Below the pieces are notes generated by a model that saw nothing but the letters and a program-made list of their open reading frames with translations, did not search any database and was not told the origin of the DNA. From Thermodesulfovibrio aggregans (GTDB lineage Bacteria > Nitrospirota > Thermodesulfovibrionia > Thermodesulfovibrionales > Thermodesulfovibrionaceae), in assembly GCF_001514535.1 (NCBI RefSeq), contig NZ_BCNO01000002.1:1-64000 (forward strand): a stretch of DNA of 64,000 nucleotides, given 5' to 3'. Both the position numbers and the translations under genes were made by a program. Of the stretch, positions 1 through 8,734 are shown in pieces; the first letter of the stretch is position 1; the number at the start of each line of letters is the position of its first letter.

Positions 1-188
1 GGGGTTCTTTCATATTTTTGAGCCCCTGTAAGTGCTGTTATCTCCTCTTGTAATGCTAATTCAATAAACTTTTTCTTCATTAACTTCATTCTTTGTTCAA
101 GTTCTTCCCAGAAAGATTCATTAAAATTTCTGTTGAATTCTTTCCATAAATCTGGTAACCTTAAATTAGTTAAAGGTTTTTCTTTCAT
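1..188 (-). CDS. Transposase, N-terminal part, cut by window edge (IS256/Mutator-like)
   Basis: The 62 visible codons begin MKEKPLTNLRLP and continue past the left edge. The stretch ALQEEITALTGAQKYER resembles the N-terminal region of Mutator/IS256-family DDE transposases, which normally leads into a YRNG-type motif; that part lies outside the window. The start is set by a strong ribosome-binding site, GAAAGGAGGA, eight bases before the ATG. The preceding PLD-family ORF stops across this ATG (ATGA overlap). The element differs in sequence from the Mutator-like fragment at 15.4-15.9 kb. The family call is moderately sure; the catalytic triad is not visible. Confidence 0.6.
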   Translation of the reverse strand, partial: MKEKPLTNLRLPDLWKEFNRNFNESFWEELEQRMKLMKKKFIELALQEEITALTGAQKYERT

Positions 189-1156
189 GGGTGTATTCCT
201 CCTTTCTTTGTTTGATTTTTGGGTAATTTAATGGAGGATACACCCTCTTTTATTGCTCTGTCAATTTTACACATAAAAAATTTTACACTACCCTGCGTTC
301 TTTTATGTGAAAAAGACACAATCTCTTTTAGCTTTTCCTTAAGTGTTATCAACTTCTGCTTTGGTTCGAAGGAATAGCCATCTTTTGTTTTCTTTGTTAC
401 ATTCTCGATGATTTTTTCAACTCTCTCTATCTCCATTATTCTTTTTTCAGTTCTTTCCTTTTCATTCATAACCTCTATTACAAGACTTCCAGCATCTCCA
501 CCAGCTTGAATCTGTCTTTGCACTTTTTCAACAATAGCCTCTGCTCTATCATCGGGTGTAAAAATCAGAATATTTTCTGCCCGTAAAATCAGGCTCTGAA
601 TCTTCTTTTTAGTTTTTTCAGAGAGAAAATCCATTGAATTTTCGTATATTTCTTTGAATCTTTTAATATAGGCATCACAGAATGACGGATTATAGGAACT
701 ATCATAGACGATCAATTCCTCAAACTGTCCTCTGTTACTGAAAGCAGAGCTGGTAAAGTTTGCAGAGCCAACCATTACCCTTGTATTTCCCTGAACATCT
801 GAAAGTATGTAAATCTTTGAGTGTATTCGTTCACCTGCTTTCATGTATCTTAATTCAATTACCCCATTTGCAATGGCTTCAAGCACCTGAGGGTCTGATT
901 CTGCAGAAAGAATAAACCGTTCTTCAAAGGCTGGATCAAGCTGATAAAACTCTCTTGCCGATTCTTCCTCTCCAAGAATAGCTATAACTTTTTTAAACTT
1001 TTTCACCCTATCAAAGAAAAACTCAGGTGAGGAAACATAGGTTACAACCCTTAGCTCAGTAAAATTACCATCAAAAAGTGTTTGAGGCTCTGATTTAAAT
1101 GGTTTATCATTATGAAGAATGTGCAGATAGGAAACTCTCTTTGAAAATAAATCCAT
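185..1156 (-). CDS. Phospholipase D-like (HKD) domain protein, probably 3'-truncated by an IS
   Basis: The 323-aa product has one recognisable PLD/HKD half-site: H112-S-K114 followed by GSANFTSSA at 130-138 and a Glu pair near 146-147. This form occurs in PLD-like nuclease domains attached to helicases and restriction-type enzymes. The C-terminal 150 residues are charged and helical. Two HKD motifs (or dimerisation) are needed for activity and only one is visible. The last 20 or so codons coincide with the presumed insertion-sequence end at 221-247, so the natural C-terminus was probably lost and the ORF now runs out in IS sequence. Specific function is unknown; a nuclease or defence role is possible but not shown. 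Confidence 0.6.
   Translation of the reverse strand: MDLFSKRVSYLHILHNDKPFKSEPQTLFDGNFTELRVVTYVSSPEFFFDRVKKFKKVIAILGEEESAREFYQLDPAFEERFILSAESDPQVLEAIANGVIELRYMKAGERIHSKIYILSDVQGNTRVMVGSANFTSSAFSNRGQFEELIVYDSSYNPSFCDAYIKRFKEIYENSMDFLSEKTKKKIQSLILRAENILIFTPDDRAEAIVEKVQRQIQAGGDAGSLVIEVMNEKERTEKRIMEIERVEKIIENVTKKTKDGYSFEPKQKLITLKEKLKEIVSFSHKRTQGSVKFFMCKIDRAIKEGVSSIKLPKNQTKKGGIHP
221..247. repeat. Candidate terminal end of the left-edge insertion sequence
   Basis: Read on the minus strand, GAGGGTGTATCCTCC starts a stretch that leads through the ribosome-binding site into the transposase ATG. It pairs with GGGTGTATTCCTCC at 189-202, so it could be an IS end or only a hairpin near the start. The opposite end of the element is outside the window, so the terminal repeat cannot be confirmed. 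Confidence 0.35.
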
Positions 1157-1191
1157 AGACTATTATAGCATTTAGAAAATTCGTTTAAAAA

Positions 1192-2440
1192 TCAAACAAA
1201 AAGTCTCCATGAAGGAACTGCCCAGATCTTATCTGAAAGGCGTTTTATTTTATTTCCTCTATAGATAACCATCCCACCAATCAATTGATTACCGAGTTTT
1301 TCTGATAGAGCTCTCATTGGTCTTGCATCTACAGAGTCAACTTCATGTCTTCCCTTTATCTCAAAGGCTATCAAACCTCTTTCTGTTTCTATCAAAAGGT
1401 CTACCTCAAGTCCTGAACGGGTTCTATAGTAATAAATTGAACATGAAGCCTGCATTGTATTAATCCATTTATAAATCTCCATTACCACCATTGTTTCGTA
1501 TATTTCACCTGTTACAGTTTCATATATTCCTGTGAGAGACCTGAGAAGTCCAATATCTGAAATATAGACCTTAGGACTCTTGATAACTGAACTTGTAATG
1601 TTTCTATAATAGGGCTGAATAAAAATCGCCTGATAGCTTATCTTAAGATACTCAAAATATCTTCTTGCTGTATCAACACTAATACCACAATCTCTTTGCA
1701 AGGTCTGAATAATTAAGAATACTGCCTGATCTCAGGGCAACAAGTTTCTGAAATTTTCTAAAAGGCTCAAGATACTCAAGTCTTGCAAGGTCTGAAAGGT
1801 CTCTTTCAAGATAGGTGTATTGATAATCCTTAAGCCACTTTTTTTTCTCTTCATCTTTTTCAATATGAATTAAAGCAGGCATACCACCCCACTTGAGAAT
1901 GTATTCTTCAATGCTTTTGAGCTTTAAAGCCTCCTCTTCAAATAAAACTGCAGGTATTGTTTCTAAAACTTCATCCAGCTCAGTTGACTTTATCACTGAA
2001 TCAATAAGAGGATATGTATTGCTTTCGGCTATTTCAGCCATCATAAGGGGCCACAACTCATAAATCCAGACTCTACCAGCCAATGATTCCCTAATTTTTT
2101 TGAGTAACATTATCTGACTTGAACCAAGTAAAACCTGAAAGTAAATCTTATCTTCATCATAGGCATACTTAATCTTTTCAAATATAGATGATTCCTTCTG
2201 TGCTTCATCTATAACAGCTTCCCCAACATCTCTGTGCCAGTTTAAAACTGAAACATCCCTTAATACTTCTCTGTTTTCTATGAGATCAAGGTTTATATAT
2301 CTGAGTTCAGGATATTTTATTTTTGCAAGAGTAGTTTTTCCAGTTTGTCTTGCACCTGTAATCAAGACAATCCTTTTCCCTGAATCTTTCTGGGGAAGCA
2401 CATCCGATAGGTAACGATAATACAGCTTTTTTTCGTTCAT
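1192..2440 (-). pseudogene. AAA ATPase with DUF4143 domain, frameshifted
   Basis: Two consecutive minus-strand ORFs (2440-1679 and 1701-1192) together make one protein of about 415 aa. The first has a P-loop GARQTGKTT at residues 29-37 and a Walker B-like AVIDEAQK, then ends abnormally in LNYSDLAKRLWY. The second frame continues as DCGISVDTARRYFEYL, the winged-helix link typical of DUF4143 ATPases, and ends in a nuclease-fold-like stretch GLEVDLLIETERGLIAFEIKG. Removing one A near 1700 (AAAGAG to AAGAG) restores LARDCGIS. This family is frequent in mobile and defence-rich DNA, with poorly known function. A sequencing error would be the alternative. Confidence 0.75.
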
Positions 2441-2516
2441 TATCTTAAAATTTACAGCAAAATTTAAGACAATGTCAATAAATTATACTTTACAAAATTT
2501 TTCTTTTCAATAAAAT

Positions 2517-2690
2517 ATGAAAGAACTTCTTACAGTTCTTGAAACAGGATATAATCACGGAGCGGGATGCTTTGGAGATGGAGTTCAATTTGCAACAGAT
2601 TGCACTGCAGGGAAAGGAAATCTCATAAAAAAACCAAGAGGTAAGCTTGCTTTTACACTGATTGATCCTAAACAGGGAAAACAGATTTTT
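2517..2690 (+). pseudogene. FmdE-family protein fragment
   Basis: The reading frame from 2517 gives HGAGCFGDGVQFATDCTAGKGNLI and GKLAFTLIDP, which resemble the central segment of FmdE-family proteins (the family of formylmethanofuran dehydrogenase subunit E), with a metal-ligand-type Cys pattern. The N-terminal His/Cys segment and the C-terminal zinc region are missing. After about 2690 the frame simply reads antisense through the neighbouring gene. I take it as a relic, not a working gene. Confidence 0.55.
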
Positions 2691-3931
2691 TATTTTGTAA
2701 GTCTCTTCGCCTCCAGAGAACCTGTTTTTCCATCATAAATAGCGTAACCGATTTTGTTTCCCCTTTTATCAAAAAACTCATACATAATTCCAACAAGCTC
2801 TCCATCTCTATAACTGTGTGATATTCTAGTAGTGGTAGCATTTGAATGAATTGTCTTAGTCCATGTAAGTGTCCTTGTTGTCTTTTGTTGTTCAATTTTA
2901 CCTGTCCATTCTCTTTTCACAGGGTCTGTAATACGCCCCGGGTCAAACCCCATAGAGGCAGCCTCTTCAGGAGAAGGTAAACCTCTTCCGCAGAAATCAA
3001 TCTTTCTTTCACCTCTCTGAGAAGATGAATCAGATGGATTAATGATAGTTTCACCTTTTTCAGTCTTTGCGCTCTTTTCTCTTTCATAGCCAGACTTTGT
3101 TGCCTCACCAGTATAGGTTTTTGAAGCAACAGGACCTCCAAATTGAGCTGAACTATCCGGTGAAGGATTTATGCGAGACCATTTTAGTCTCTCTACAGTT
3201 CCTTTTTTCTCTTCTTCTGCAATGGCATTAAGATACTCAGGCAAAGTTTTCATTACAACTCCGTCACCAGACTTTACTATGCAGCCGCCTGCAATTCCTT
3301 CAGGATCGCAGTTTCCTCGAACACCTCCAGATCCCCCTTTTGTCTTCACAGGTGAAGGCTTAGGCCAGTCAGGTGTTTTATCTATAAGCCATGAACGAGC
3401 TTTTCCTAAAATTTCAAGAATGGGGTGGGAATCTTTGCGTTCTATGTTCATTGTAACTTCCGTTTTCCGTGATAAAATTATAGTATAGTCTTCACCCATA
3501 ACTATAACACACCTTTCTGAGTCATTTTTAAAGGTAACTGTTCCATCAGGATTTGAAATTGCCTCTGCACACTTTTTTCCCGTAGAGTCATAGGATTCAT
3601 AACAGACATTTTCTGCAGAAAAGCTTTCTTCCTCCATTATCTGTCTTTGTTTACCTATATTTGTTGAAGGTTTTTTGGGTATACCTCCTAGAGAAATACC
3701 TCCACTTCCGTATTTTTTCATTCCACCCATTGTTTTTTCCATACCCTGACAGGGATCATTTCCAAAAGATGGCATGACTAAACCAATAGAATATAAGGCA
3801 TTTATCACCTCTCTCTGAGCATCCTGTTTTTTTATATTTTCCTTTTTAACTACTTTTTCATCTGCCTCTGAATAAAAAGGAGAGGAAACCATCAAAATGC
3901 TCAACAGAATAAAAATCATAAAATTTTTCAT
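2690..3931 (-). CDS. Secreted hypothetical protein, 413 aa
   Basis: I do not recognise this family. The N-terminus MKNFMIFILLSILMVSSPFYSE is a clear Sec signal peptide, so the product should leave the cytoplasm. The mature part has six or so scattered cysteines, a Gly/Ser-rich low-complexity stretch near residues 195-215, and a C-terminal region rich in Thr, Lys and aromatic residues (ISHSYRDGELVGIMYEFFDK) that resembles the beta-hairpin style of YD/RHS-like repeats, though no full repeat is present. The start has a good ribosome-binding site (CAGGAGGTCATAG before ATG). It is monocistronic. The FmdE fragment abuts its 3' end. Confidence 0.6.
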   Translation of the reverse strand: MKNFMIFILLSILMVSSPFYSEADEKVVKKENIKKQDAQREVINALYSIGLVMPSFGNDPCQGMEKTMGGMKKYGSGGISLGGIPKKPSTNIGKQRQIMEEESFSAENVCYESYDSTGKKCAEAISNPDGTVTFKNDSERCVIVMGEDYTIILSRKTEVTMNIERKDSHPILEILGKARSWLIDKTPDWPKPSPVKTKGGSGGVRGNCDPEGIAGGCIVKSGDGVVMKTLPEYLNAIAEEEKKGTVERLKWSRINPSPDSSAQFGGPVASKTYTGEATKSGYEREKSAKTEKGETIINPSDSSSQRGERKIDFCGRGLPSPEEAASMGFDPGRITDPVKREWTGKIEQQKTTRTLTWTKTIHSNATTTRISHSYRDGELVGIMYEFFDKRGNKIGYAIYDGKTGSLEAKRLTK

Positions 3932-4244
3932 CTATGACCTCCTGAAAAAGTTGTTTAATAAATTATACCAATTTTTCTTGACTTTGACAGTTAAAATTAC
4001 TCCACATTCTTAGCAATTTTGCAAGCTTTGAAAAAGACAGAGATAGAAAAAGCCATCTGATAGGTAGCGATAATGCTTTTTTTGAAAAACAGACAAAAAT
4101 CCCTAACTAGGCTGAATATACTAAAAATGGATGCATAGAAAGCAGCAGAAAGAATTTTTATAAAATTTTGTTTTTTTACTGGCTAATGGTGTAAAATTGA
4201 CCTAAACTTATTTAATTATAAAAATTTTTCCAGGAGGTTAAAAA
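3932..4244. other. Intergenic stretch with a 28-bp ATPase-start relic
   Basis: There is no gene in these 313 bases. Positions 4056-4083 read on the minus strand give KKHYRYLSD, matching KKLYYRYLSD at the start of the frameshifted ATPase gene at 2440, with matching DNA (GATAGGTAGCGATAAT versus GATAGGTAACGATAAT). It looks like the eroded start of a second copy. The remainder is AT-rich leader of the MscL gene. Confidence 0.4.
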
Positions 4245-4550
4245 ATGCCTATGATTAAAGAGTTTTTAGATTTTTTAAAGGAATACAAAGTTATTGCATT
4301 AGCTGTAGCCTTTATTATGGGTACAGCTTCAACCGCGCTGGTAAAATCTCTCGTTGATAACATTATCATGCCTTTGATTACACCTTTTGTCCCAGGAGGA
4401 GGCTGGAAAACAGCCACACTCTCTATTGGCCCTTTTGTTATAGGCTGGGGTGCTTTTTTAGGAGAATGCATAAATTTTGCGATTATAGCTTTTGTTGTAT
4501 TTATAATTGCAAAAAAAGTGATGAAACAGGAAAAAGTTGAGAAAATATAA
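4245..4550 (+). CDS. mscL: Large-conductance mechanosensitive channel family protein (MscL)
   Basis: This is a 101-aa membrane protein whose first helix, VIALAVAFIMGTASTALVKS, and following DNIIMPLI match the pore-lining TM1 region of MscL. A second hydrophobic segment (residues 69-90) precedes a basic tail. MscL opens under membrane tension to release osmolytes during hypo-osmotic shock. The protein is shorter than typical MscL (about 130-150 aa): the periplasmic loop is reduced and the C-terminal helical bundle is almost absent. The start has a strong ribosome-binding site, AGGAGG, eight bases upstream. It is the last chromosomal gene before the displaced tRNA half that marks the island boundary. 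Confidence 0.8.
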   Translation: MPMIKEFLDFLKEYKVIALAVAFIMGTASTALVKSLVDNIIMPLITPFVPGGGWKTATLSIGPFVIGWGAFLGECINFAIIAFVVFIIAKKVMKQEKVEKI

Positions 4551-4564
4551 TTGGGATTTTACTA

Positions 4565-4608
4565 TGGGCGATGCAGGGATTGAACCTGCGACCTCTTCCG
4601 TGTGAAGG
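4565..4608 (-). repeat. Displaced tRNA-Val 3' half, left attachment site
   Basis: Read on the minus strand this is an anticodon loop, anticodon 3' stem, variable loop, complete T arm (GCAGG/CCTGC, perfectly paired) and 3' acceptor strand ATCGCCC plus A. There is no 5' half, so it cannot be a working tRNA. It differs from the intact gene at 43649-43720 mainly in the T arm, as expected if this is the original host 3' half displaced by integration. Confidence 0.75.
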
Positions 4609-4678
4609 CGAACTTAAAACAAAAAATTGGCTTAAATACAGGGTTTCCTAAATGCAAAAAAATGTAATTTTTTACATT

Positions 4679-4698
4679 TTTATCACAATTTTATCACA
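4679..4698 (+). repeat. Putative integrase arm-type site, left end
   Basis: TTTATCACAATTTTATCACA is identical to 43581-43600 and contains two TTATCACA half-units ten bases apart. It begins 71 bp inside the left core. A small AT-rich hairpin (4658-4681) sits directly before it. The rest of the 4609-4909 gap shows no gene, only AT-rich leader before kpsC. Confidence 0.5.
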
Positions 4699-4909
4699 GT
4701 GAATTAAAGTTCACTAAATTAAAATTTATTCATTGTTCCAAAGTTCCAAAGATAAATTTTTTTTCATACATTTTATTTTTGTTTTTTTATGCCATTGACG
4801 TGGATTCCATTGATTTGTAAAAAATAAAAAGTCTTATTGAAAATTATCCTTCGAAAAGCTGAATGTATATAAATTGAATCAGCATGAATAAAATAGGTAA
4901 AATCTTGAA

Positions 4910-6949
4910 ATGTATCTTACTTTTTCTAAAGAAATAAAAAATATTCCATTCATTGATTCTTTCCTTGACAAAAAGGTCGTTTATTACTCAAAAAATATCC
5001 TTCCTTCAGAAATTGAAGGAGTTATTGGATGGGGACAGAAGAAAACTGCTGAAAAAGCAAGAAAATTTGCTCAAAAATACAATATTCCATACATCTCGCT
5101 TGAGGATGGTTTTATATGTTCCTATGGACTAAGAGTTAAGGGCTGTCCTCCTCTTTCCCTTATTGTAGACCCTGTAGGAATATACTATGATGCAACCAGA
5201 CCTTCATTGATAGAAAACTTAATAAACAGAGGAGAATTTAATAATAAATTGTTAAACGAAGCTGAAAAGGCATTAAAACTTCTACTTCAATACAATATTA
5301 GCAAATTTAACTATCAACCAAATGCAGATATTTCGTCATTGAAAGGAAGAAGAAAGAGAAGAGTACTGTTAATTGATCAGACTTTTAATGACCTTTCTGT
5401 TTTATTAGGTATGGCTGATAAAAAAACTTTTTTAAATATGTTTAATGATGCTTTAATGGAAAACCCTGATGCTGATATATATGTTAAAATCCACCCTGAT
5501 GTCTTATGTGGGAAAAAGAAAGGCTACCTCAGTGACATAGTTATTGAAAAAGAAAATGTTTATCTTATAACCCAGGATGTGAATCCGATTTCACTTTTAA
5601 AATTCTTTGATAAAGTATACACTGTCAGTTCCCAAATGGGATTTGAAGCTTTAATATTAGGTAAAAATGTTATATGTTATGGCATGCCCTTTTATGCAGG
5701 ATGGGGACTAACGGAGGACAAAATCGAATGTCCAAGAAGAACTAAGAAAGCTGAATTGATTGAAATTTTTTATGCAGCTTACATTGCCTACTGTATATAT
5801 ATAAATCCAGTTACAGGAAAAAAAGGAACAATATTTGATGTAATAAATTTTATTCTCAAACAAAAAGAGATGGCTGAAAAAATTGGTAAATTTAATTATT
5901 ACTGTGTAGATTTTCATTTGGCAAGGAAAAAATTTATCAAACCCTATCTTAAAACTGAGAAAAACAATGTCTATTTTGTCGAATCTAAATCACTAAGCGA
6001 TATTGTCCTTGCTAAAAACAGTGTTTTGGTTGTTTGGGGAAGTAAAGGAAGAAGAAATTTATTTGAAAAACTAAAGAAAGATACCCCTGTTTACACATTA
6101 GAAGATGGTTTTATTCGCTCAGTAGGTCTTGGCTCAGAGTTCATTCCTCCCATGAGCATAGTGATTGATAAACGTGGAATCTACTATGACCCAACTGAAG
6201 AAAGTGAGCTTGAATACATTCTTAACAACTATGAGTTTAACGAAGAAGAAATAAGTAAAGCTGAAATGATAAGAAAGCTTATCGTTGAGAATAATGTCAC
6301 TAAGTATAATGTAGAAATTTTGAAACCCTTGGTGAGACCTTCACAGACAAAAAAAATAATTCTCATACCAGGACAGGTGGAAGATGACGAAGCCGTTATT
6401 TTAGGTGGAGAAAATATTAAGAGTAACCTTGAACTTTTAGAGACCGTAAGGATTAAAAATCCTGATAGTTTCATAATTTACAAGCCCCATCCAGATGTAT
6501 TGTCAAAAAATAGAAGAGGCGATAAAGCCTTTAAAAAGATAAGAGAACTCTCTGACCATATTGAAACAGATGCTAATATCATAAGTTGCATAGCTATTTC
6601 AGATGAAATTCATACTTTAACTTCTCTTTCTGGTTTTGATGCACTGATTAGGGGTAAAAAGGTATTTACTTATGGAGCAGCTTTTTACGGAGGATGGGGA
6701 TTAACGCAAGATGAATTAAATTTGCCAAGAAGAAAGAGAAAACTTAATTTATACCAACTTATAGCTGGAGTTTTATTGATCTATCCTGTTTACTATGATT
6801 GGAAACTAAAAGGATTTGTCGATTGTGAGGCTGTAATTAATAGAATAATTGAGGAAAGAACAAATATTAATTTAAAAATTAAAAGCAAACTTCCAAAAAT
6901 TTTTAAAAAAATTGTAAACTATTTCAATTTTCTAACAAGGAATATATAA
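4910..6949 (+). CDS. kpsC: Capsule polysaccharide export protein KpsC (beta-Kdo transferase)
   Basis: The 679-aa protein is an internal duplication. Each half carries the same blocks: LEDGF at residue 64 and again near 400, GIYYD after it, a KIHPD/YKPHPD motif, and YGMPFYAGWGL or YGAAFYGGWGL near its end. This two-domain layout is that of KpsC, which adds the alternating beta-Kdo linker on a phosphatidylglycerol lipid anchor for group 2-type capsules in the cytoplasm. It lies four bases before kpsS, the usual partner. No clear ribosome-binding site is visible before the ATG. KpsC and KpsS are on the opposite strand to the export operon kpsMTED about 20 kb away but inside the same island. Confidence 0.9.
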   Translation: MYLTFSKEIKNIPFIDSFLDKKVVYYSKNILPSEIEGVIGWGQKKTAEKARKFAQKYNIPYISLEDGFICSYGLRVKGCPPLSLIVDPVGIYYDATRPSLIENLINRGEFNNKLLNEAEKALKLLLQYNISKFNYQPNADISSLKGRRKRRVLLIDQTFNDLSVLLGMADKKTFLNMFNDALMENPDADIYVKIHPDVLCGKKKGYLSDIVIEKENVYLITQDVNPISLLKFFDKVYTVSSQMGFEALILGKNVICYGMPFYAGWGLTEDKIECPRRTKKAELIEIFYAAYIAYCIYINPVTGKKGTIFDVINFILKQKEMAEKIGKFNYYCVDFHLARKKFIKPYLKTEKNNVYFVESKSLSDIVLAKNSVLVVWGSKGRRNLFEKLKKDTPVYTLEDGFIRSVGLGSEFIPPMSIVIDKRGIYYDPTEESELEYILNNYEFNEEEISKAEMIRKLIVENNVTKYNVEILKPLVRPSQTKKIILIPGQVEDDEAVILGGENIKSNLELLETVRIKNPDSFIIYKPHPDVLSKNRRGDKAFKKIRELSDHIETDANIISCIAISDEIHTLTSLSGFDALIRGKKVFTYGAAFYGGWGLTQDELNLPRRKRKLNLYQLIAGVLLIYPVYYDWKLKGFVDCEAVINRIIEERTNINLKIKSKLPKIFKKIVNYFNFLTRNI

Positions 6950-6953
6950 ATAA

Positions 6954-8210
6954 GTGATAACAGAGATAAGAGAGGAAGTACTTATTTATAATAATTACCT
7001 CCTACTTCAAGGTCCTAAAGGATTTTTCTTCTATAAGATCGCTAAATTTTTGAAAACACTTGGTAAAAGAGTTTATAAAATTAATTTTAATGGTGGAGAC
7101 TTAATAACTTTCCCTATTTTTAGCAATATTTATAACTACAGAGGTAAGATAGAAAATTTTGAAAGTTATCTAAAAGATTTCATTTTCTCAAAGGATATAG
7201 AAGTAATACTTCTATATGGTGACTATAAACCATATCACAAGATAGCTGTTAATTTATGTAAAAAATTAAATATTCCAATTTATGTATTTGAAGAGGGATA
7301 TGTTCGTCCTTTTTATATAACTCTTCAAAAAAATGGCATAAACGGCTGGAGTTCACTCCCCCAAAATCCTGAATTTTATAAAAGTCTTCCCGATATTAAA
7401 ATACCTGAACCTCTACCAGTTAATTTCAAATATCTAAAAAGAGTAACTTGCTGTGTATATCATTATTTTTTCTTAGAATTTTTCCGCTGGTATTTTCCTC
7501 ATTATGCGCACTGTAAAAAATACTTCCCCTATATACCTTGGCTTTTTAAATATTTCAGGGGTCTTGTAAGAAAGGTTATTTATAAATCCACTGAAAAGAA
7601 GTTTCTTGAATTATTTACAACTAAACTTAAATATAAATATTTTCTCATCCCTCTTCAGGTTCGTAATGACACACAGATTACAATTCACAGTAAGTATGCC
7701 TCAATAGAAGATTTTATTACTGAAGTGATGGAGTCCTTCGCAAAAAATAGTAAAGATGACTATTATCTTGTTTTTAAGCATCATCCTGAAGACAGAGGAT
7801 TTAAAAACTATAAAAAACATATAACTAAGGTCTCACAGAGATTAGGTTTAGAGCGAAAAGTATTTTATGTGCACGACTTACATTTACCCACTTTAATAAA
7901 AGGAAGCATCGGTGTTATAGTTGTTAATAGCACTGTAGGATTACAAGCACTATATCATAATAGACCAGTAAAAGTCATGGGAAAAGCTATTTATGACATG
8001 CCTGGTTTAACATTTCAAGGGAGTCTTGATAAATTTTGGCAAAATCCGGGCAAGATTGACAGAAAACTTTTTGAGAAATTTAGAAGCTATGTGATTAAAA
8101 CAACACAGCTTAATGGAAGTTTCTATGGAAGATTTCCTTTTGAGAAAGAAATTCTATCTTCAATCAGTTTAAAAACTATATCAACAGATTCCTCTAAACT
8201 CAATAGATGA
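6954..8210 (+). CDS. kpsS: Capsule polysaccharide export protein KpsS-like (Kdo transferase)
   Basis: This 418-aa protein has the KpsS-type N-terminal block LLLQGPKGFFFYKIAKFL, then VFEEGYVRPFYIT, FKHHPEDRG and VVNSTVGLQALYH, all hallmarks of the family that starts the Kdo linker on the lipid acceptor. Start is GTG, four bases after kpsC stops, so translation is probably coupled. The last 29 codons overlap the 3' end of cysC on the other strand (88 bp), so this C-terminal tail may be an acquired extension. No KdsA/KdsB or KpsF gene is in the window, so CMP-Kdo must come from elsewhere. Confidence 0.85.
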   Translation: MITEIREEVLIYNNYLLLQGPKGFFFYKIAKFLKTLGKRVYKINFNGGDLITFPIFSNIYNYRGKIENFESYLKDFIFSKDIEVILLYGDYKPYHKIAVNLCKKLNIPIYVFEEGYVRPFYITLQKNGINGWSSLPQNPEFYKSLPDIKIPEPLPVNFKYLKRVTCCVYHYFFLEFFRWYFPHYAHCKKYFPYIPWLFKYFRGLVRKVIYKSTEKKFLELFTTKLKYKYFLIPLQVRNDTQITIHSKYASIEDFITEVMESFAKNSKDDYYLVFKHHPEDRGFKNYKKHITKVSQRLGLERKVFYVHDLHLPTLIKGSIGVIVVNSTVGLQALYHNRPVKVMGKAIYDMPGLTFQGSLDKFWQNPGKIDRKLFEKFRSYVIKTTQLNGSFYGRFPFEKEILSSISLKTISTDSSKLNR

Positions 8211-8734
8211 GTATCAAGCACTAAATCTGGCGCTTCTGGTTCTTCATACGAAGCAGAGACTCCTGTGTATTCCTTTATTTCGCCAGCTCTTGCCTTCTTA
8301 TACATTCCCTTTGGATCTCTCATCTCGCATACTTCAACAGGGCATCTACAGTATATCTCGAGAAAATCTCTCTCTCCTATTATTTTTTTTATTTTTTCTC
8401 TGTGCTCCTTTAAAGGCGAGACAAAGGCTGCTATAACTACTATTCCTGCATCAACGAAAAGCTTTATCACTTCTGCAATTCTTCGCAAATTTTCATCTCT
8501 ATCTCCCTTTGAAAAACCTAAATCAGAACAAAGTCCATGTCTTATGTTGTCTCCATCAAAAGTGTAAGTTCTTATGCCTCTTTCATACAGTTTTTTCTCC
8601 AATGCGTGAGCAATAGTTGATTTACCAGAACTTGGAAGCCCTGTAAACCAAATTGCGATGCTTTTATGTCCATTGAGTATATTTCTCATCTGTCTTGTTA
8701 CTTCAGGTTTATGCCAGACTATATTATTATTCAT
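8123..8734 (-). CDS. cysC: Adenylylsulfate (APS) kinase
   Basis: The 203-aa protein has P-loop GLPSSGKST at 32-40, then FDGDNIRHGLCSDLGFS and DRDENLRRIAEV, the classic APS kinase signature. It phosphorylates APS to PAPS, the universal sulfate donor. In this setting it is the last gene of the minus-strand rml/glycosyltransferase set, starting in a 4-bp ATGA overlap with the upstream glycosyltransferase. The island also encodes a sulfotransferase at 20547-21320, so the likely role is feeding PAPS to polysaccharide sulfation, not assimilatory sulfate reduction (inference). Its 3' end overlaps kpsS convergently. Confidence 0.93.
   Translation of the reverse strand: MNNNIVWHKPEVTRQMRNILNGHKSIAIWFTGLPSSGKSTIAHALEKKLYERGIRTYTFDGDNIRHGLCSDLGFSKGDRDENLRRIAEVIKLFVDAGIVVIAAFVSPLKEHREKIKKIIGERDFLEIYCRCPVEVCEMRDPKGMYKKARAGEIKEYTGVSASYEEPEAPDLVLDTHLLSLEESVDIVFKLIEDRISFSKGNLP

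Noticed and set aside
1690-1710. Programmed frameshift in the DUF4143 ATPase
   Set aside because: No slippery heptamer with downstream structure is visible and the family has no known recoding; a simple one-base insertion or sequencing error is enough.
4658-4681. Terminator of the MscL gene
   Set aside because: The hairpin is purely A/T-rich apart from one G-C pair and lies beyond the tRNA half; weak as a terminator.
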